In this document: positions 17,646 to 27,438 of the stretch, piece after piece
Numbering within the stretch: the first letter of the stretch is position 1
Layout: every line of letters begins with the position of its first letter
Origin: an uncultured Ruminococcus sp.
Lineage (GTDB): Bacteria > Bacillota > Clostridia > Oscillospirales > Ruminococcaceae
Direction of reading: 5' to 3'
Assembly: GCA_934474025.1 (NCBI GenBank)
Contig: CAKSMF010000003.1
Location: 186,001 to 250,000, forward strand
Length of the DNA: 64,000 bases
Program-made: the position numbers and the translations under genes
Notes under the pieces: generated by a model
What the model was told of the DNA's origin: nothing
What the model saw: only the letters and a program-made list of their open reading frames with translations
Database searches by the model: none

Positions 17646-20021
17646 ATGAACAAATATCTCAGAACACTTGAACTTGATAAAATTCTTGAAATGCTTGCCG
17701 ACCTTACTTCAAATGATAAATCAAGAAGTATGGCATTGGCAATAAGACCAGACAACGATTTGGAACGTGTACGCTATGAATGCCTTAAAACTTCACAGGC
17801 ATTTAATTTGTCTGTCCAGTTCGGAACACCGCCGTTCAGTAATTTCAGAGACATTACAACTGTTGTTACACGTGCAAAATCCGGAGCAATTATTTCATTG
17901 CGTGACCTGCTTGACATTGCCGGAATGTTGCGTCAGATAAAAAGCCTTTCTGACTGGTACGGTCATTGCGAAAATGTTGAAACAGAATTAAGTTATTTAT
18001 TTTCAAGGCTTGCCCCGAATGACTGGTTGCTTGAAAAACTGGAACGTTCTATTATTTCGGAAAATGAAATTTCAGATTCAGCAAGCCCTGAACTTGCAAC
18101 AATCCGTCGTAAAATAAACCGTGCCGGAATGCAGTTGAGAGAAACTCTTAACAAAATGATTAAAAATAAAAATCAATATTTACAGGAAAATACTGTTACA
18201 ATGCGTGACGGTCGTTTTGTACTGCCTGTTAAATCCGAATACAGAGGTCAGGTAAGCGGACTTATTCATGATACCTCGGCAACAGGTCAGACTATTTTCA
18301 TTGAACCTATGGCTGTTGTTGAAGCTAATAATGATATTCGCATTCTTGAGGGCAGGGAACAAGAAGAAATCGAACGTATTATACGTGAATTATGCCGTGA
18401 ATGCGGTGATTATGCGGATATTCTTTGTGAAAACTATAAAATATGTACAGAACTTAATTTGTATTTTGCTAAATCTTCTCTTGCTACAAAACTTAATTGT
18501 TCACTTCCTGTAATAACTGATGACGGTAAAATGAATCTTAAAAAAGCCCGTCACCCTCTTATTGACCGCAAAAAGGCTGTACCGATAAATATAACTCTTG
18601 GTGATGAATACAGTACGCTTATAATAACAGGTCCTAACACCGGCGGTAAAACTGTTGCTTTAAAAACTGCCGGTCTTCTTAGTGCAATGACTATGTGCGG
18701 ACTTCTTATTCCTGTTGCTGACGGAAGCTGTATATCTGTTTTCCGCCATATACTCGCAGATATCGGAGACAGTCAGAGCATTGAACAAAATTTATCAACT
18801 TTTTCTGCCCATACAAACAAAGTTATTGAAATAATCAACACAGCAGATGAAAATTCTCTTGTTCTTCTTGATGAACTTGGTTCAGGAACAGACCCCGTTG
18901 AAGGTGCAGGGCTTGCCGTTGCCGTGATAAAACGTCTTATGTCATCTGGTGCTAAAATTATGGTTACTACTCATTATCAGGAACTTAAACTTTTTGCTAT
19001 TGATAGTCCGAATGTCGAAAATGCATCATGTGAATTTGATATTGAAACTCTTAAACCAACTTATCGTTTGATAGTGGGTTCTGCCGGAAAGTCAAACGCT
19101 TTTGCGATTTCAGAAAGTCTCGGTATGCCGTCGGATATAATCGAAGATGCTAAATCACAGGTAAGTGAGGCAGACAGCCGTTTAGAAGACGTTATAGGAA
19201 AACTTGAAGCAACTCGAATTGAACTCGAAAAGCAAAAAGATGATATTTCACGTTTAAGGGCAGAGATTGCCGAACATGAAAAGGCACTCCGTGAAGAGCG
19301 TGAATTACTTGAAAAAACCAAGGCGGAAGAACTCGAAAAAGCTCGTTTAAGGGCAATGACAATTATTGAACAGACTAAAGTTGAATCCAATGAACTTATC
19401 ACCGAACTTGAACAGCTTAAAAAAGAAAAAGATAAAAAGAATTTCGGGGATAGCGTTTCGGGAGCAAAAGCAAAGTCTAAACAAAGTTTCAATAAAATGT
19501 ATGATACTGCTAATCCTGTTGACAGGCGTGACCCTAATGCCGGTTATGTACTTCCGAGAAAACTTAAACGTGGTGATACTGTATATGTAGTTGACCTGCA
19601 AAGAAAAGGTATTGTTTCCGGTGACCCTGACGGAAGTGACTTTGTATTTGTGCAAATGGGAGTAATGAAAACTAAAATGAATATTTCACGTCTGAGACTT
19701 GAAGAACCTGAAAAAGTTACTTACAAAAACAAGTCTACACGACGTACCGGAAAAGTTGGCGTTAAAGTTGAACGTCGTGGCAGTATGGAACTTGATATCC
19801 GTGGCTGTGCCTGTGATGATGGTATTTATCAGCTTGATGCATTTATTGATAAGGCTGTTATGTCAAATATTTCCATGATAACTATTATTCATGGTAAAGG
19901 TACTGGAGTTTTAAGACAGGCTGTTCAGAATCGTCTTAAATCACACCCTTCAGTGAAAAGTTACCGTTCGGGAGTTTACGGCGAGGGTGAAGACGGCGTT
20001 ACAATCGCTGAACTTAAATAA
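17646..20021 (+). CDS. mutS2: MutS2-type ATPase with Smr nuclease domain
   Basis: The 791-residue protein has the MutS-family ATPase (Walker A TGPNTGGKT near residue 330, Walker B LVLLDELGSGTDPVEG, TTHYQELK), a long coiled coil near 500-600 and a C-terminal Smr domain (LDIRG near 716, HGKGTGVLR). MutS2 lacks the mismatch-recognition domain; in Firmicutes it acts in recombination control and in rescue of collided ribosomes. It is the last gene of the phoH-ybeY-era-recO-mutS2 block. Confidence 0.95.
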   Translation: MNKYLRTLELDKILEMLADLTSNDKSRSMALAIRPDNDLERVRYECLKTSQAFNLSVQFGTPPFSNFRDITTVVTRAKSGAIISLRDLLDIAGMLRQIKSLSDWYGHCENVETELSYLFSRLAPNDWLLEKLERSIISENEISDSASPELATIRRKINRAGMQLRETLNKMIKNKNQYLQENTVTMRDGRFVLPVKSEYRGQVSGLIHDTSATGQTIFIEPMAVVEANNDIRILEGREQEEIERIIRELCRECGDYADILCENYKICTELNLYFAKSSLATKLNCSLPVITDDGKMNLKKARHPLIDRKKAVPINITLGDEYSTLIITGPNTGGKTVALKTAGLLSAMTMCGLLIPVADGSCISVFRHILADIGDSQSIEQNLSTFSAHTNKVIEIINTADENSLVLLDELGSGTDPVEGAGLAVAVIKRLMSSGAKIMVTTHYQELKLFAIDSPNVENASCEFDIETLKPTYRLIVGSAGKSNAFAISESLGMPSDIIEDAKSQVSEADSRLEDVIGKLEATRIELEKQKDDISRLRAEIAEHEKALREERELLEKTKAEELEKARLRAMTIIEQTKVESNELITELEQLKKEKDKKNFGDSVSGAKAKSKQSFNKMYDTANPVDRRDPNAGYVLPRKLKRGDTVYVVDLQRKGIVSGDPDGSDFVFVQMGVMKTKMNISRLRLEEPEKVTYKNKSTRRTGKVGVKVERRGSMELDIRGCACDDGIYQLDAFIDKAVMSNISMITIIHGKGTGVLRQAVQNRLKSHPSVKSYRSGVYGEGEDGVTIAELK

Positions 20022-20067
20022 TTGTTTATTATTCAGAAACTAAAATGAAAAATTTTCTGATTAACTC

Positions 20068-20096
20068 TTGACAAATATATTAAGATATGATAAAAT
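20068..20096 (+). promoter_or_regulatory. Promoter of the speD leader RNA
   Basis: TTGACA (20068-20073), 17-base spacer and TAAAAT (20091-20096), giving a start near 20103. Confidence 0.78.
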
Positions 20097-20102
20097 ATTA
20101 CA

Positions 20103-20336
20103 AGATTGCAGTAGAAACTTTGGTTTCATGTACCATGAAGTCCGTCAGGATAAAGGTATTAAGCAAGATTTTTTTAGCCAGCAATTTTAGATTGCATTAT
20201 TGATTAGGCTCTGCCAATAAATTTTTATAAGTTTTCATCAGCTTGTGAAAGGTCAATAAGAGTAGTAAAAGGTATCTTTGCTTATATAGACTCTGAAACC
20301 AATATGAAGTTTTAATACATTATATATGTATTTTTC
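20103..20336 (+). ncRNA. Structured leader RNA or stand-alone ncRNA upstream of speD
   Basis: Between mutS2 and speD lies about 230 bases with a promoter in front and a terminator behind. A long closing stem pairs TTGGTTTCA (20120-20128) with TGAAACCAA (20294-20302), extended by AAACTT/AAGTTT. Inside it AAGCAAGAT (20161-20169) pairs with ATCTTTGCTT (20273-20282). Smaller hairpins include TACC...TCCgtcaGGA...GGTA (20131-20158), GCAATtttagATTGC (20181-20195) and TTTCA...TGAAA (20233-20250). Part of the closing stem, GGTTTCAT, could instead pair with ATGAAACC in the terminator (20353-20360). It may be a riboswitch-like leader for polyamine genes, or an independent RNA such as a 6S-like or raiA-like RNA. 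I cannot assign a family. Confidence 0.6.
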
Positions 20337-20380
20337 ATGCACATACCGGTTGATGAAACCTGTATGTGCATTTTCTTTTT
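20337..20380 (+). terminator. Terminator between leader RNA and speD
   Basis: ATGCACATAC (20337-20346) pairs with GTATGTGCAT (20362-20371), with an inner GGTT/AACC, then TTTTCTTTTTT. It lies 30 bases ahead of the speD start, where a regulated attenuator would be expected. Confidence 0.82.
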
Positions 20381-20409
20381 TATATTATAACTTATGAGGT
20401 GAATCCCCT

Positions 20410-21192
20410 ATGGAAAATAAATTAAAACTTTATGGTTTCAATAATCTTACAAAATCACTCAGTTTCAATATATATGATGTCTGTTATGCTAAAACTCCTA
20501 AGGCACAGCTTGATTATATAGCATATGTTGATGAAGTTTATAATTCAGAACGAATAACCGAAATAATGACTAATCTTACAACAATGATTGGTGCTAAAGT
20601 TCTCAGTATATCAAAGCAGGATTATGACCCGCAAGGTGCATCGGCAACATTTCTTATATCTGATGATACAATGATTCCGGCAGGTAGTAATGAAATTGTT
20701 GCACATCTTGACAAAAGTCATGTTACAGTGCATACTTATCCGGAATATCACCCCGATACAAATATAGCTACATTCAGAGTTGATATTGATGTTGCTACCT
20801 GCGGGAAAATAACTCCTCTTACTGCCCTTGATTATCTCATAGGAAGTTTTGACTCTGATATTATTACTATGGATTACAGAGTTCGTGGATTTACAAGAAA
20901 TGTAAGCGGTGAAAAACTTTTCATAGACCATTATATTACTTCTATTCAGGATTATATTGACAATAAGATTCTTGACAGATATGATGCGGTAGATATTAAC
21001 GTTTATCAGGCTAATATGTTTCATACAAAAATGCTTATAAAAGAAATAGAACTTCAAAATTATTTGTTTAATACAGATGTTCGTGAACTCTCTCCACGTA
21101 ATCGTCTTGAGATAATGAACGGTCTTAGAAAAGAAATGATTGAAATTTTTAGCGGAAGGAATGTGTTTGAAAATGGGACTTTCACAGATTAA
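20410..21192 (+). CDS. speD: S-adenosylmethionine decarboxylase proenzyme, long (E. coli-like) form
   Basis: The 260-residue protein matches the enterobacterial-type SpeD (LKLYGFNNLTKSLSFNIYDVCYAKT, SKQDYDPQGAS). The self-cleavage site VAHLDKSHVTVHTYPE is intact, so the Ser becomes the pyruvoyl cofactor. It makes decarboxylated SAM, the aminopropyl donor for SpeE. The RBS is GAGGTGAA just after the terminator. It overlaps speA by about 20 bases. Confidence 0.95.
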   Translation: MENKLKLYGFNNLTKSLSFNIYDVCYAKTPKAQLDYIAYVDEVYNSERITEIMTNLTTMIGAKVLSISKQDYDPQGASATFLISDDTMIPAGSNEIVAHLDKSHVTVHTYPEYHPDTNIATFRVDIDVATCGKITPLTALDYLIGSFDSDIITMDYRVRGFTRNVSGEKLFIDHYITSIQDYIDNKILDRYDAVDINVYQANMFHTKMLIKEIELQNYLFNTDVRELSPRNRLEIMNGLRKEMIEIFSGRNVFENGTFTD

Positions 21193-22618
21193 TGCACCTA
21201 TTTATGAAGCTCTTAGAAAATTCAGACGTATGCGTGTTGTACCTTTTGACGTACCGGGGCATAAACGTGGTCGTGGCAACATGGAACTTACTGAATTTCT
21301 GGGAGAGGATTGCATGAGTGTTGATGTAAATTCAATGAAACCTCTTGACAATCTCTGTCACCCTGTTTCAGTAATTAAGGACGCAGAAATGCTTGCAGCA
21401 CAGGCGTTCGGAGCAGCAAACGCTTTTTTCATGGTGGGAGGTACTACTTCAGCAGTACAAAGCATGATTATGTATGCCTGCAAAAGCGGTGATAAAATCA
21501 TCATGCCCCGAAATGTTCATAGAAGTGCAATAAATGCTCTTATTTTGTGCGATGCTGTACCGGTTTATGTGAATCCAGATGTTAATAAACAACTTGGAAT
21601 TGCTCTCGGAATGTCCGTTGAACAGGTTGAGCAGGCTATAAAAGAAAATCCCGATGCTAAGGCGATAATGGTTAACAATCCTACATATTATGGAATATGT
21701 TCAGATTTAAAGAAGATAACAGAAATTGCACACGCTCATAATATGCTTGTCCTTGTTGATGAGGCTCACGGAACGCATTTTTATTTTGGAGAGAATTTCC
21801 CTATAACAGCTATGCAGGCAGGGGCAGATATTGCTTCCGTAAGTATGCATAAGTCGGGAGGAAGTCTTACACAAAGTTCATTTTTGCTTATGGGTGAAAA
21901 AATTAATGCTGATTACATGAGACAAGTTATAAATCTTACGCAGACAACAAGTGCATCATATTTATTGCTGTCAAGCCTTGATATTTCCCGTAAGAGACTC
22001 GCTCTCAGCGGACGTGAAATTTTTGCAGAAACCGTTGAAATGGCAGAATATGCACGTTCTGAAATAAACGAAATAGGCGGTTATTATGCATATTCCAAAG
22101 AACTCATAAACGGTGACAGTATATATGATTTTGATGTATCAAAGCTTTCTGTTTATACGTTGCCTATCGGACTTGCCGGAATAGAAGTTTATGACTTGCT
22201 CCGTGATGAATACGATATCCAGATAGAATTTGGCGATATCGGAAACATACTGGCATACATTTCTGTAGGGGACAGAAAACGTGATATAGAACGTTTGATA
22301 AGTGCAATGTCTGAAATAAAGAGACGTTTTGGAAAATCAGGAGCCGGAATGTTGACACAGGAATATATAACTCCTATAGTTGCAGAGACCCCACGAAAAG
22401 CCTTTTATGCAGATAAAGTATCTTTGCCGCTTGAAAAGTCTGCCGGACGTGTATGCAGTGAGTTTGTAATGTGTTATCCTCCGGGAATCCCGATACTTGC
22501 CCCCGGCGAACTCATAACAGATGAGATTATAGAATATATAAAATACGCTAAAGACAAAGGTTGTTCAATGACAGGTACGGAAGATATTAACATTGAATAT
22601 CTGAATGTCATAATATAG
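21173..22618 (+). CDS. speA: Fold-type I PLP decarboxylase, probably arginine decarboxylase
   Basis: The 481-residue protein belongs to the Orn/Lys/Arg decarboxylase family of B. subtilis SpeA type. Visible motifs are FDVPGHKRGRG, FMVGGTTSAVQ, VDEAHGTHF and SVSMHKSGGSLTQSS, where the HK lysine binds pyridoxal phosphate. With agmatinase next door, arginine is the most likely substrate (arginine to agmatine to putrescine); lysine or ornithine cannot be excluded from sequence alone. ATG at 21173 was chosen; TTG 21140 and ATG 21161 are in-frame alternatives, and the GGAAGGA stands at 21154-21160. Confidence 0.85.
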   Translation: MGLSQINAPIYEALRKFRRMRVVPFDVPGHKRGRGNMELTEFLGEDCMSVDVNSMKPLDNLCHPVSVIKDAEMLAAQAFGAANAFFMVGGTTSAVQSMIMYACKSGDKIIMPRNVHRSAINALILCDAVPVYVNPDVNKQLGIALGMSVEQVEQAIKENPDAKAIMVNNPTYYGICSDLKKITEIAHAHNMLVLVDEAHGTHFYFGENFPITAMQAGADIASVSMHKSGGSLTQSSFLLMGEKINADYMRQVINLTQTTSASYLLLSSLDISRKRLALSGREIFAETVEMAEYARSEINEIGGYYAYSKELINGDSIYDFDVSKLSVYTLPIGLAGIEVYDLLRDEYDIQIEFGDIGNILAYISVGDRKRDIERLISAMSEIKRRFGKSGAGMLTQEYITPIVAETPRKAFYADKVSLPLEKSAGRVCSEFVMCYPPGIPILAPGELITDEIIEYIKYAKDKGCSMTGTEDINIEYLNVII

Positions 22619-22638
22619 AAGATATTTTATAAAAAAAT

Positions 22639-23058
22639 ATGTCAAAGTCAAAAATTTATTTTAAGCTGATTGTTTTACTGGACGTTGTCTTAATATTGAT
22701 TGCTAGTGGAAGTTTTCTTGAAATCAAAGGTATTATTGTATACTGTATATTTTGTATACCGATTGTTCTGAATATATTATTTCTGAAAAAATATAGAAAA
22801 ACTTTTTATACAGTGATTATATGTATTATTTTGTTTATTTATCTGGCTACAGGAGTGATTTTCCTTATACGTGAGGACAGCAGAAAAGTTATCAGTCAAA
22901 AGAAAAACAACAGATACACATATGTGACCTATGAAATCAATTCCGGAGCTATGGGGCATTTTTCATATGAAGACAGAATTTATTATAGTCTGATTGATAC
23001 AGATTTACTTACAGTTAATATCTTAAAAAAAACAATGCATTACAAATACATGGGCTGA
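22639..23058 (+). CDS. Small three-helix membrane protein in the polyamine cluster
   Basis: The 139-residue protein has three hydrophobic segments (about residues 8-25, 28-46 and 55-76) and a C-terminal soluble tail of some 60 residues with NNRYTYVTYEI and GHFSYEDRIYYS. No good ribosome-binding site stands before the ATG. It lies between speA and speE on the same strand. I do not recognise the family; a polyamine transport or sensing role would be guesswork. Confidence 0.55.
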   Translation: MSKSKIYFKLIVLLDVVLILIASGSFLEIKGIIVYCIFCIPIVLNILFLKKYRKTFYTVIICIILFIYLATGVIFLIREDSRKVISQKKNNRYTYVTYEINSGAMGHFSYEDRIYYSLIDTDLLTVNILKKTMHYKYMG

Positions 23059-23101
23059 AAATATATTAATATTGAGAAAAATATTTAGGAGGGATTTTTT
23101 T

Positions 23102-23953
23102 ATGGAACTTTGGTTTACGGAGAAACATACTCCAGATGTTGACTTTTCTATAAAAGTTGACAGACAGCTTTATAGCGGACAAAGTGAATTTCAAAGGATA
23201 GATATATTCGATTCTAAGGAATTCGGACGTTTTCTTACTCTTGACGGCTATATGATGCTTACTGAAAAAGATGAATTCATATATCACGAAATGATAACTC
23301 ATGTACCTATGGCAGTTCACCCGAATCCTAAGAATATTCTTGTAATAGGAGCGGGGGACGGAGGAGTTATTCGTGAACTTACAAGATATGAAAGTGTTGA
23401 TAATATAGACATTGTGGAAATTGATGAACTTGTTGTTGAAGTTTGCAAAAAGTATCTTCCGACTACCGCTTGTCGTTTTGATGATAAAAGAGTGCATATT
23501 TTCTATGAGGACGGAGTTAAATTTATTCGTCGCTGTGAAAATAAATATGATGTTATTATAGTGGATTCAACAGACCCTTTCGGAGTAGGTGAAGGTCTTT
23601 TCACTAAGGAATTTTATGGAAGTTGTTTTAAGGCTCTGCATGATGACGGAATTATGGTTAATCAACATGAAAGTCCTTTCTATGATGAAGACGCTATCGC
23701 TATGCAACGTTCTCATAAACGTATAACAGAGAGTTTCCCTATAAGTAAGGTTTATCAGGCACATATACCGACATATCCTTCTGGACATTGGCTTTTCGGC
23801 TTTGCTTCAAAAAAATATCATCCTGTTCATGACCTTAACCAATCTGCATGGAATCTTCTAGGTCTTAAAACAAGATACTATAATACAAGACTTCATGTAG
23901 GAGCTTTTGCACTTCCAAACTATGTAGAGGAGTTACTGAGAGATGTTGAATAA
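23102..23953 (+). CDS. speE: Spermidine synthase
   Basis: The 283-residue aminopropyltransferase has ELWFTEKHTPD, the substrate-loop residues DGYMMLTEKDEFIYHEM, the SAM-type nucleotide motif VIGAGDGGVIREL and VDSTDPFG. It transfers the aminopropyl group from decarboxylated SAM to putrescine. The ATG at 23102 has TAGGAGGG in front; an upstream in-frame ATG at 23072 has no such site. It overlaps speB by 11 bases. Confidence 0.95.
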   Translation: MELWFTEKHTPDVDFSIKVDRQLYSGQSEFQRIDIFDSKEFGRFLTLDGYMMLTEKDEFIYHEMITHVPMAVHPNPKNILVIGAGDGGVIRELTRYESVDNIDIVEIDELVVEVCKKYLPTTACRFDDKRVHIFYEDGVKFIRRCENKYDVIIVDSTDPFGVGEGLFTKEFYGSCFKALHDDGIMVNQHESPFYDEDAIAMQRSHKRITESFPISKVYQAHIPTYPSGHWLFGFASKKYHPVHDLNQSAWNLLGLKTRYYNTRLHVGAFALPNYVEELLRDVE

Positions 23954-24794
23954 GAATATACAGACATTCATTGCTTGTGATTGCGAATACGAAAATGCCA
24001 ATATAGTTCTTTTTGGAGCAGGTTATGACGGTACAACCAGTTTCAGAGCAGGAACACGTTTTGCCCCGTCTGCAATAAGAAATGAGTCTTTCGGAATAGA
24101 AACATACAGTCCCTATCAGGATAAGGATATGACAGATTACAGTTATTTTGATAGCGGGGATTTGGAATTACCTTTTGGCAGTCCTGAAAAAGTTCTTGAT
24201 GATATACAACAACGTTCTGAGACTATTCTCAATGACGGAAAAATTCCGTTCATGATTGGCGGTGAACACCTTGTTACTTTAGGACAGGTAAGAGCCGTTT
24301 CCAAAAAATATAATGATTTATATATTATACATTTTGACGCACACGCCGATTTAAGAGACGATTATTTAGGACAAAAACTTTCACACGCTTGCGTTTTAAG
24401 AAGATGTCACGAAATAGTGGGTGACGGTCATATATTCCAGTTTGGAATAAGGAGCGGTGACAGAGATGAATTTAAGTTTGCAGAAAAGCACACTTATATG
24501 AATAAATTCAATCTTGACACCCTTGAAGAAACAGTTAATAATCTTAAAGAAAAAAATGTTTATCTTACTGTAGATTTGGACGTTCTTGACCCGTCTATAT
24601 TTGCTGGAACAGGTACTCCCGAGGCTGGTGGAGTTACTTTTGATGAACTCAGAAAGGCTCTTACATTAGTATGCAGTAAATTAAATATAGTAGCTTGCGA
24701 TGTTAATGAACTCAGTCCGCCTTATGACCAGTCGGGAGTTTCAACGGCTGTTGCTTGTAAGATTATAAGGGAAATTCTACTTGCAATGTCATAA
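23943..24794 (+). CDS. speB: Agmatinase
   Basis: This 283-residue ureohydrolase carries all manganese-binding motifs: GGEHLVTLG, HFDAHADLRD and TVDLDVLDPSIFAGTGTPE. It converts agmatine to putrescine and urea, joining speA to speE. The start codon lies within the end of speE behind GAGGAG, which suggests coupled translation. Confidence 0.93.
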   Translation: MLNKNIQTFIACDCEYENANIVLFGAGYDGTTSFRAGTRFAPSAIRNESFGIETYSPYQDKDMTDYSYFDSGDLELPFGSPEKVLDDIQQRSETILNDGKIPFMIGGEHLVTLGQVRAVSKKYNDLYIIHFDAHADLRDDYLGQKLSHACVLRRCHEIVGDGHIFQFGIRSGDRDEFKFAEKHTYMNKFNLDTLEETVNNLKEKNVYLTVDLDVLDPSIFAGTGTPEAGGVTFDELRKALTLVCSKLNIVACDVNELSPPYDQSGVSTAVACKIIREILLAMS

Positions 24795-24809
24795 GGGAGA
24801 ATATTAACT

Positions 24810-25475
24810 ATGAATTATGATTATCAGAAAATACGAGATTTATTTAATCTGAGTGTTCCTAATTCTTTGCCGGAAAAGCAAATTACTGAAATAAAAGATT
24901 ATTTTGGTGCAATTCCAAAGGCTCTTGAAGATTATTACCGTCTTTGCGGAGGGTGTAAAGAAATGAATTCTGCTCAGGATTTTCTGCTTACTCCTGACGG
25001 AATATATTCCTATAAATTAAAGACTTGGAATTATTCTGATTATTGTGTGTTTTATGTAGAAAATCAATGTTGTGTTGAATGGGCTATTAAAAAGTCAGAT
25101 TTGAATATGGAAAATCCTCCTGTATATGAAACTTATGACAGTGGTGAAACGTGGAATAAAATTTGTGATTCTGTGTCACAATATCTGATTTCGCATGCTT
25201 ATCTGCAAGCAGTATTTTCATTTGAATATGCTTCAGAAGACTTTTTTGAAGCAGACATAAAGCAAATTGATGAAATAAGCAAAAAATTTTATCACATTGA
25301 CGCAGATTCTTTGATTTATAATGGTGTCAGATTTTTTCAATCCTATCCGGATACTATAATTGCTGTTATGAACAATAATGATGAATTTTTTGATATATTT
25401 TATTCTTCGAGAAGTGAACAGCATTTTTCTGAAATTGATAACATTATTTGCGAAATAATGTTGATTGATAATTAA
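24810..25475 (+). CDS. SMI1/KNR4 (SUKH)-like protein
   Basis: The 221-residue acidic protein has an N-terminal SUKH-like pattern (IKDYFGAIPKALEDYYRLCGG) followed by beta-rich segments with Trp and Asp residues. SUKH proteins are often immunity proteins of toxin systems but some have housekeeping roles. There is no toxin gene next to it; it is embedded in the polyamine operon 15 bases after speB. Family assignment is from one motif and is moderate. Confidence 0.55.
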   Translation: MNYDYQKIRDLFNLSVPNSLPEKQITEIKDYFGAIPKALEDYYRLCGGCKEMNSAQDFLLTPDGIYSYKLKTWNYSDYCVFYVENQCCVEWAIKKSDLNMENPPVYETYDSGETWNKICDSVSQYLISHAYLQAVFSFEYASEDFFEADIKQIDEISKKFYHIDADSLIYNGVRFFQSYPDTIIAVMNNNDEFFDIFYSSRSEQHFSEIDNIICEIMLIDN

Positions 25476-25570
25476 AAAATAAATCCATGCTATTTTGATA
25501 TAAAGTTATCGGGTATGGAGTTAAAATGGGAGCAGTTCCCAAATTATTTAGTAAAGGAGTATTTTAAAAA

Positions 25571-26773
25571 ATGAAAAAATGTATGATTATAGGTTGCGGA
25601 GGAGTAGCTTCCGTAGCAATTCACAAGTGCTGTCAGAACAGTGAAGTTTTTGAGGGAATAATGATTGCAAGCCGTACAAAATCCAAGTGTGATGCCCTCA
25701 AAGAAAAGCTTCAGCCTACAACAAAGACAGTCATTGAAACAGCTCAGGTTAATGCAGATAATGTTGATGAACTTATTGCACTTATCAATTCATATAAACC
25801 TGATGTTGTTCTCAACCTTGCACTTCCTTATCAGGATTTGACTATTATGGACGCTTGTCTTGCTACAAAAACTCACTATGTTGATACCGCAAACTATGAA
25901 CCTTTAGATACTGCAAAATTTGAATATAAATGGCAGTGGGCATATCGTGAAAGATTTGAAAAGGCAGGAATTACTGCACTTCTCGGAAGTGGTTTTGACC
26001 CAGGAGTAACAGGTGTATTTTCTGCATATGCTATGAAACACCAGTTTGATGAAATAAATTATATTGATATTCTTGACTGCAATGGCGGTGACCATGGATA
26101 TCCATTTGCAACCAATTTCAATCCAGAAATTAATATTCGTGAAGTATCTGCAAAAGGCAGTTATATTGAGGACGGTAAATGGATTGAAACTGAACCTATG
26201 GAAATCAAGAGAGTATATAATTTCAAGGGAGTAGGTGAAAAAGATATGTATCTGCTTCACCATGAAGAACTTGAATCCCTTGCACTCAACATCAAAGGAA
26301 TTAAAAGAATACGTTTCTTTATGACATTCGGACAGAGTTATTTAACACACCTCAAATGCCTTGAAGATGTTGGAATGACTTCCATTGAACCTATCATGTA
26401 TGAAGGTAAGGAAATAGTACCGCTCCAGTTCCTTAAAGCCGTACTCCCTGACCCTGCATCACTTGGTCCGAGAACTGTCGGAAAAACTAACATAGGTTGT
26501 ATATTCAGAGGTAAAAAGGACGGAAAAGACAAAACTTATTATCTTTATAATATATGTGACCATCAGGAATGCTATAAAGAAGTAGGTTCACAGGCTATTT
26601 CATATACAACAGGTGTTCCGGCTATGATTGGTGCTATGATGATTTTAACAGGAAAGTGGAATAAAGCAGGCGTTTATAATATTGAAGAATTTGACCCAGA
26701 CCCGTTCATGACTGAACTCAATAAATGGGGACTTCCATGGGAAGAAGATTTCAATCCTGTACTTGTTGACTGA
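25571..26773 (+). CDS. Carboxy(nor)spermidine dehydrogenase
   Basis: The 400-residue protein is a saccharopine dehydrogenase-like enzyme: Rossmann motif MIIGCGGVASVAIHKC, VVLNLALPYQD, YVDTANYEP and LLGSGFDPGVTGVFSAYA are characteristic of the carboxynorspermidine synthase branch. It reductively condenses putrescine or diaminopropane with aspartate semialdehyde using NADPH. The matching decarboxylase gene nspC lies 0.9 kb downstream. AAAGGAG precedes the ATG. Confidence 0.88.
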   Translation: MKKCMIIGCGGVASVAIHKCCQNSEVFEGIMIASRTKSKCDALKEKLQPTTKTVIETAQVNADNVDELIALINSYKPDVVLNLALPYQDLTIMDACLATKTHYVDTANYEPLDTAKFEYKWQWAYRERFEKAGITALLGSGFDPGVTGVFSAYAMKHQFDEINYIDILDCNGGDHGYPFATNFNPEINIREVSAKGSYIEDGKWIETEPMEIKRVYNFKGVGEKDMYLLHHEELESLALNIKGIKRIRFFMTFGQSYLTHLKCLEDVGMTSIEPIMYEGKEIVPLQFLKAVLPDPASLGPRTVGKTNIGCIFRGKKDGKDKTYYLYNICDHQECYKEVGSQAISYTTGVPAMIGAMMILTGKWNKAGVYNIEEFDPDPFMTELNKWGLPWEEDFNPVLVD

Positions 26774-26779
26774 ATTTAT

Positions 26780-27427
26780 ATGCTTTTTATACAATGTCTC
26801 TCGATTTATTATTATAAAGATGTCCGATATTCTAATTATGCAAATGCAAGGAGTTCATTTAAGTTTGACAGAATAAATCCAAAGTTTGCAAATTTTTATC
26901 CGAAAGAAATAAATCATAATAAAATGTTTGATTGTGAAGTGTTTTTGCAGTCGCTTATATACTGGCAAAATACTGACGGATTAAAGCTTTCTGGAGAAAA
27001 ATTCAAAAAATTTGGATATGAAATTTTTACAGAGGGAAAACGTGATACTTTCTGGAATTATCATAATCTTATAGCAAATATACGTATATTCAAAGAGGAT
27101 AATATATATAGAATAATGTTCTGTGATGAAAATTTTTCTTACAGTCTCCCAAAACTTCATGGACATAATGAATCATATATGGACAAAAAATCCTCTTTCA
27201 AATATACTGACAGAATTTTTGAAACTGCTTTCAGACTGCATAAAAATGAATATGGCAGAATTATTTTCAACGAAAGAATTGTTGAACACGATACAGGAAT
27301 ATGGTATTATGGACTTCATACTTATAATATAATAAACTGCGAAAAATCGGATTTCAGAGAAAAAATGTTTTATCGTAAAAATCCGGATTATGAATACAAA
27401 AATATGCAGTATCTGAAATACTGTTAA
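26780..27427 (+). CDS. Hypothetical protein within the carboxyspermidine pair
   Basis: This 215-residue Tyr-, Asn- and Phe-rich soluble protein lies 6 bases after the dehydrogenase gene and has no clear ribosome-binding site. Segments such as WNYHNLIANIRIFKEDNIYRIMFCDENFSY are beta-strand-like. No family is recognised, and no catalytic pattern is visible. Position suggests co-transcription with the spermidine genes. Confidence 0.55.
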   Translation: MLFIQCLSIYYYKDVRYSNYANARSSFKFDRINPKFANFYPKEINHNKMFDCEVFLQSLIYWQNTDGLKLSGEKFKKFGYEIFTEGKRDTFWNYHNLIANIRIFKEDNIYRIMFCDENFSYSLPKLHGHNESYMDKKSSFKYTDRIFETAFRLHKNEYGRIIFNERIVEHDTGIWYYGLHTYNIINCEKSDFREKMFYRKNPDYEYKNMQYLKYC

Positions 27428-27438
27428 GGAGGTTATTT

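Noticed and set aside
20103..20336. T-box or SAM-I riboswitch ahead of speD
   Set aside because: The T-box sequence (GGTGG-type antiterminator) and SAM-I core elements are not present.
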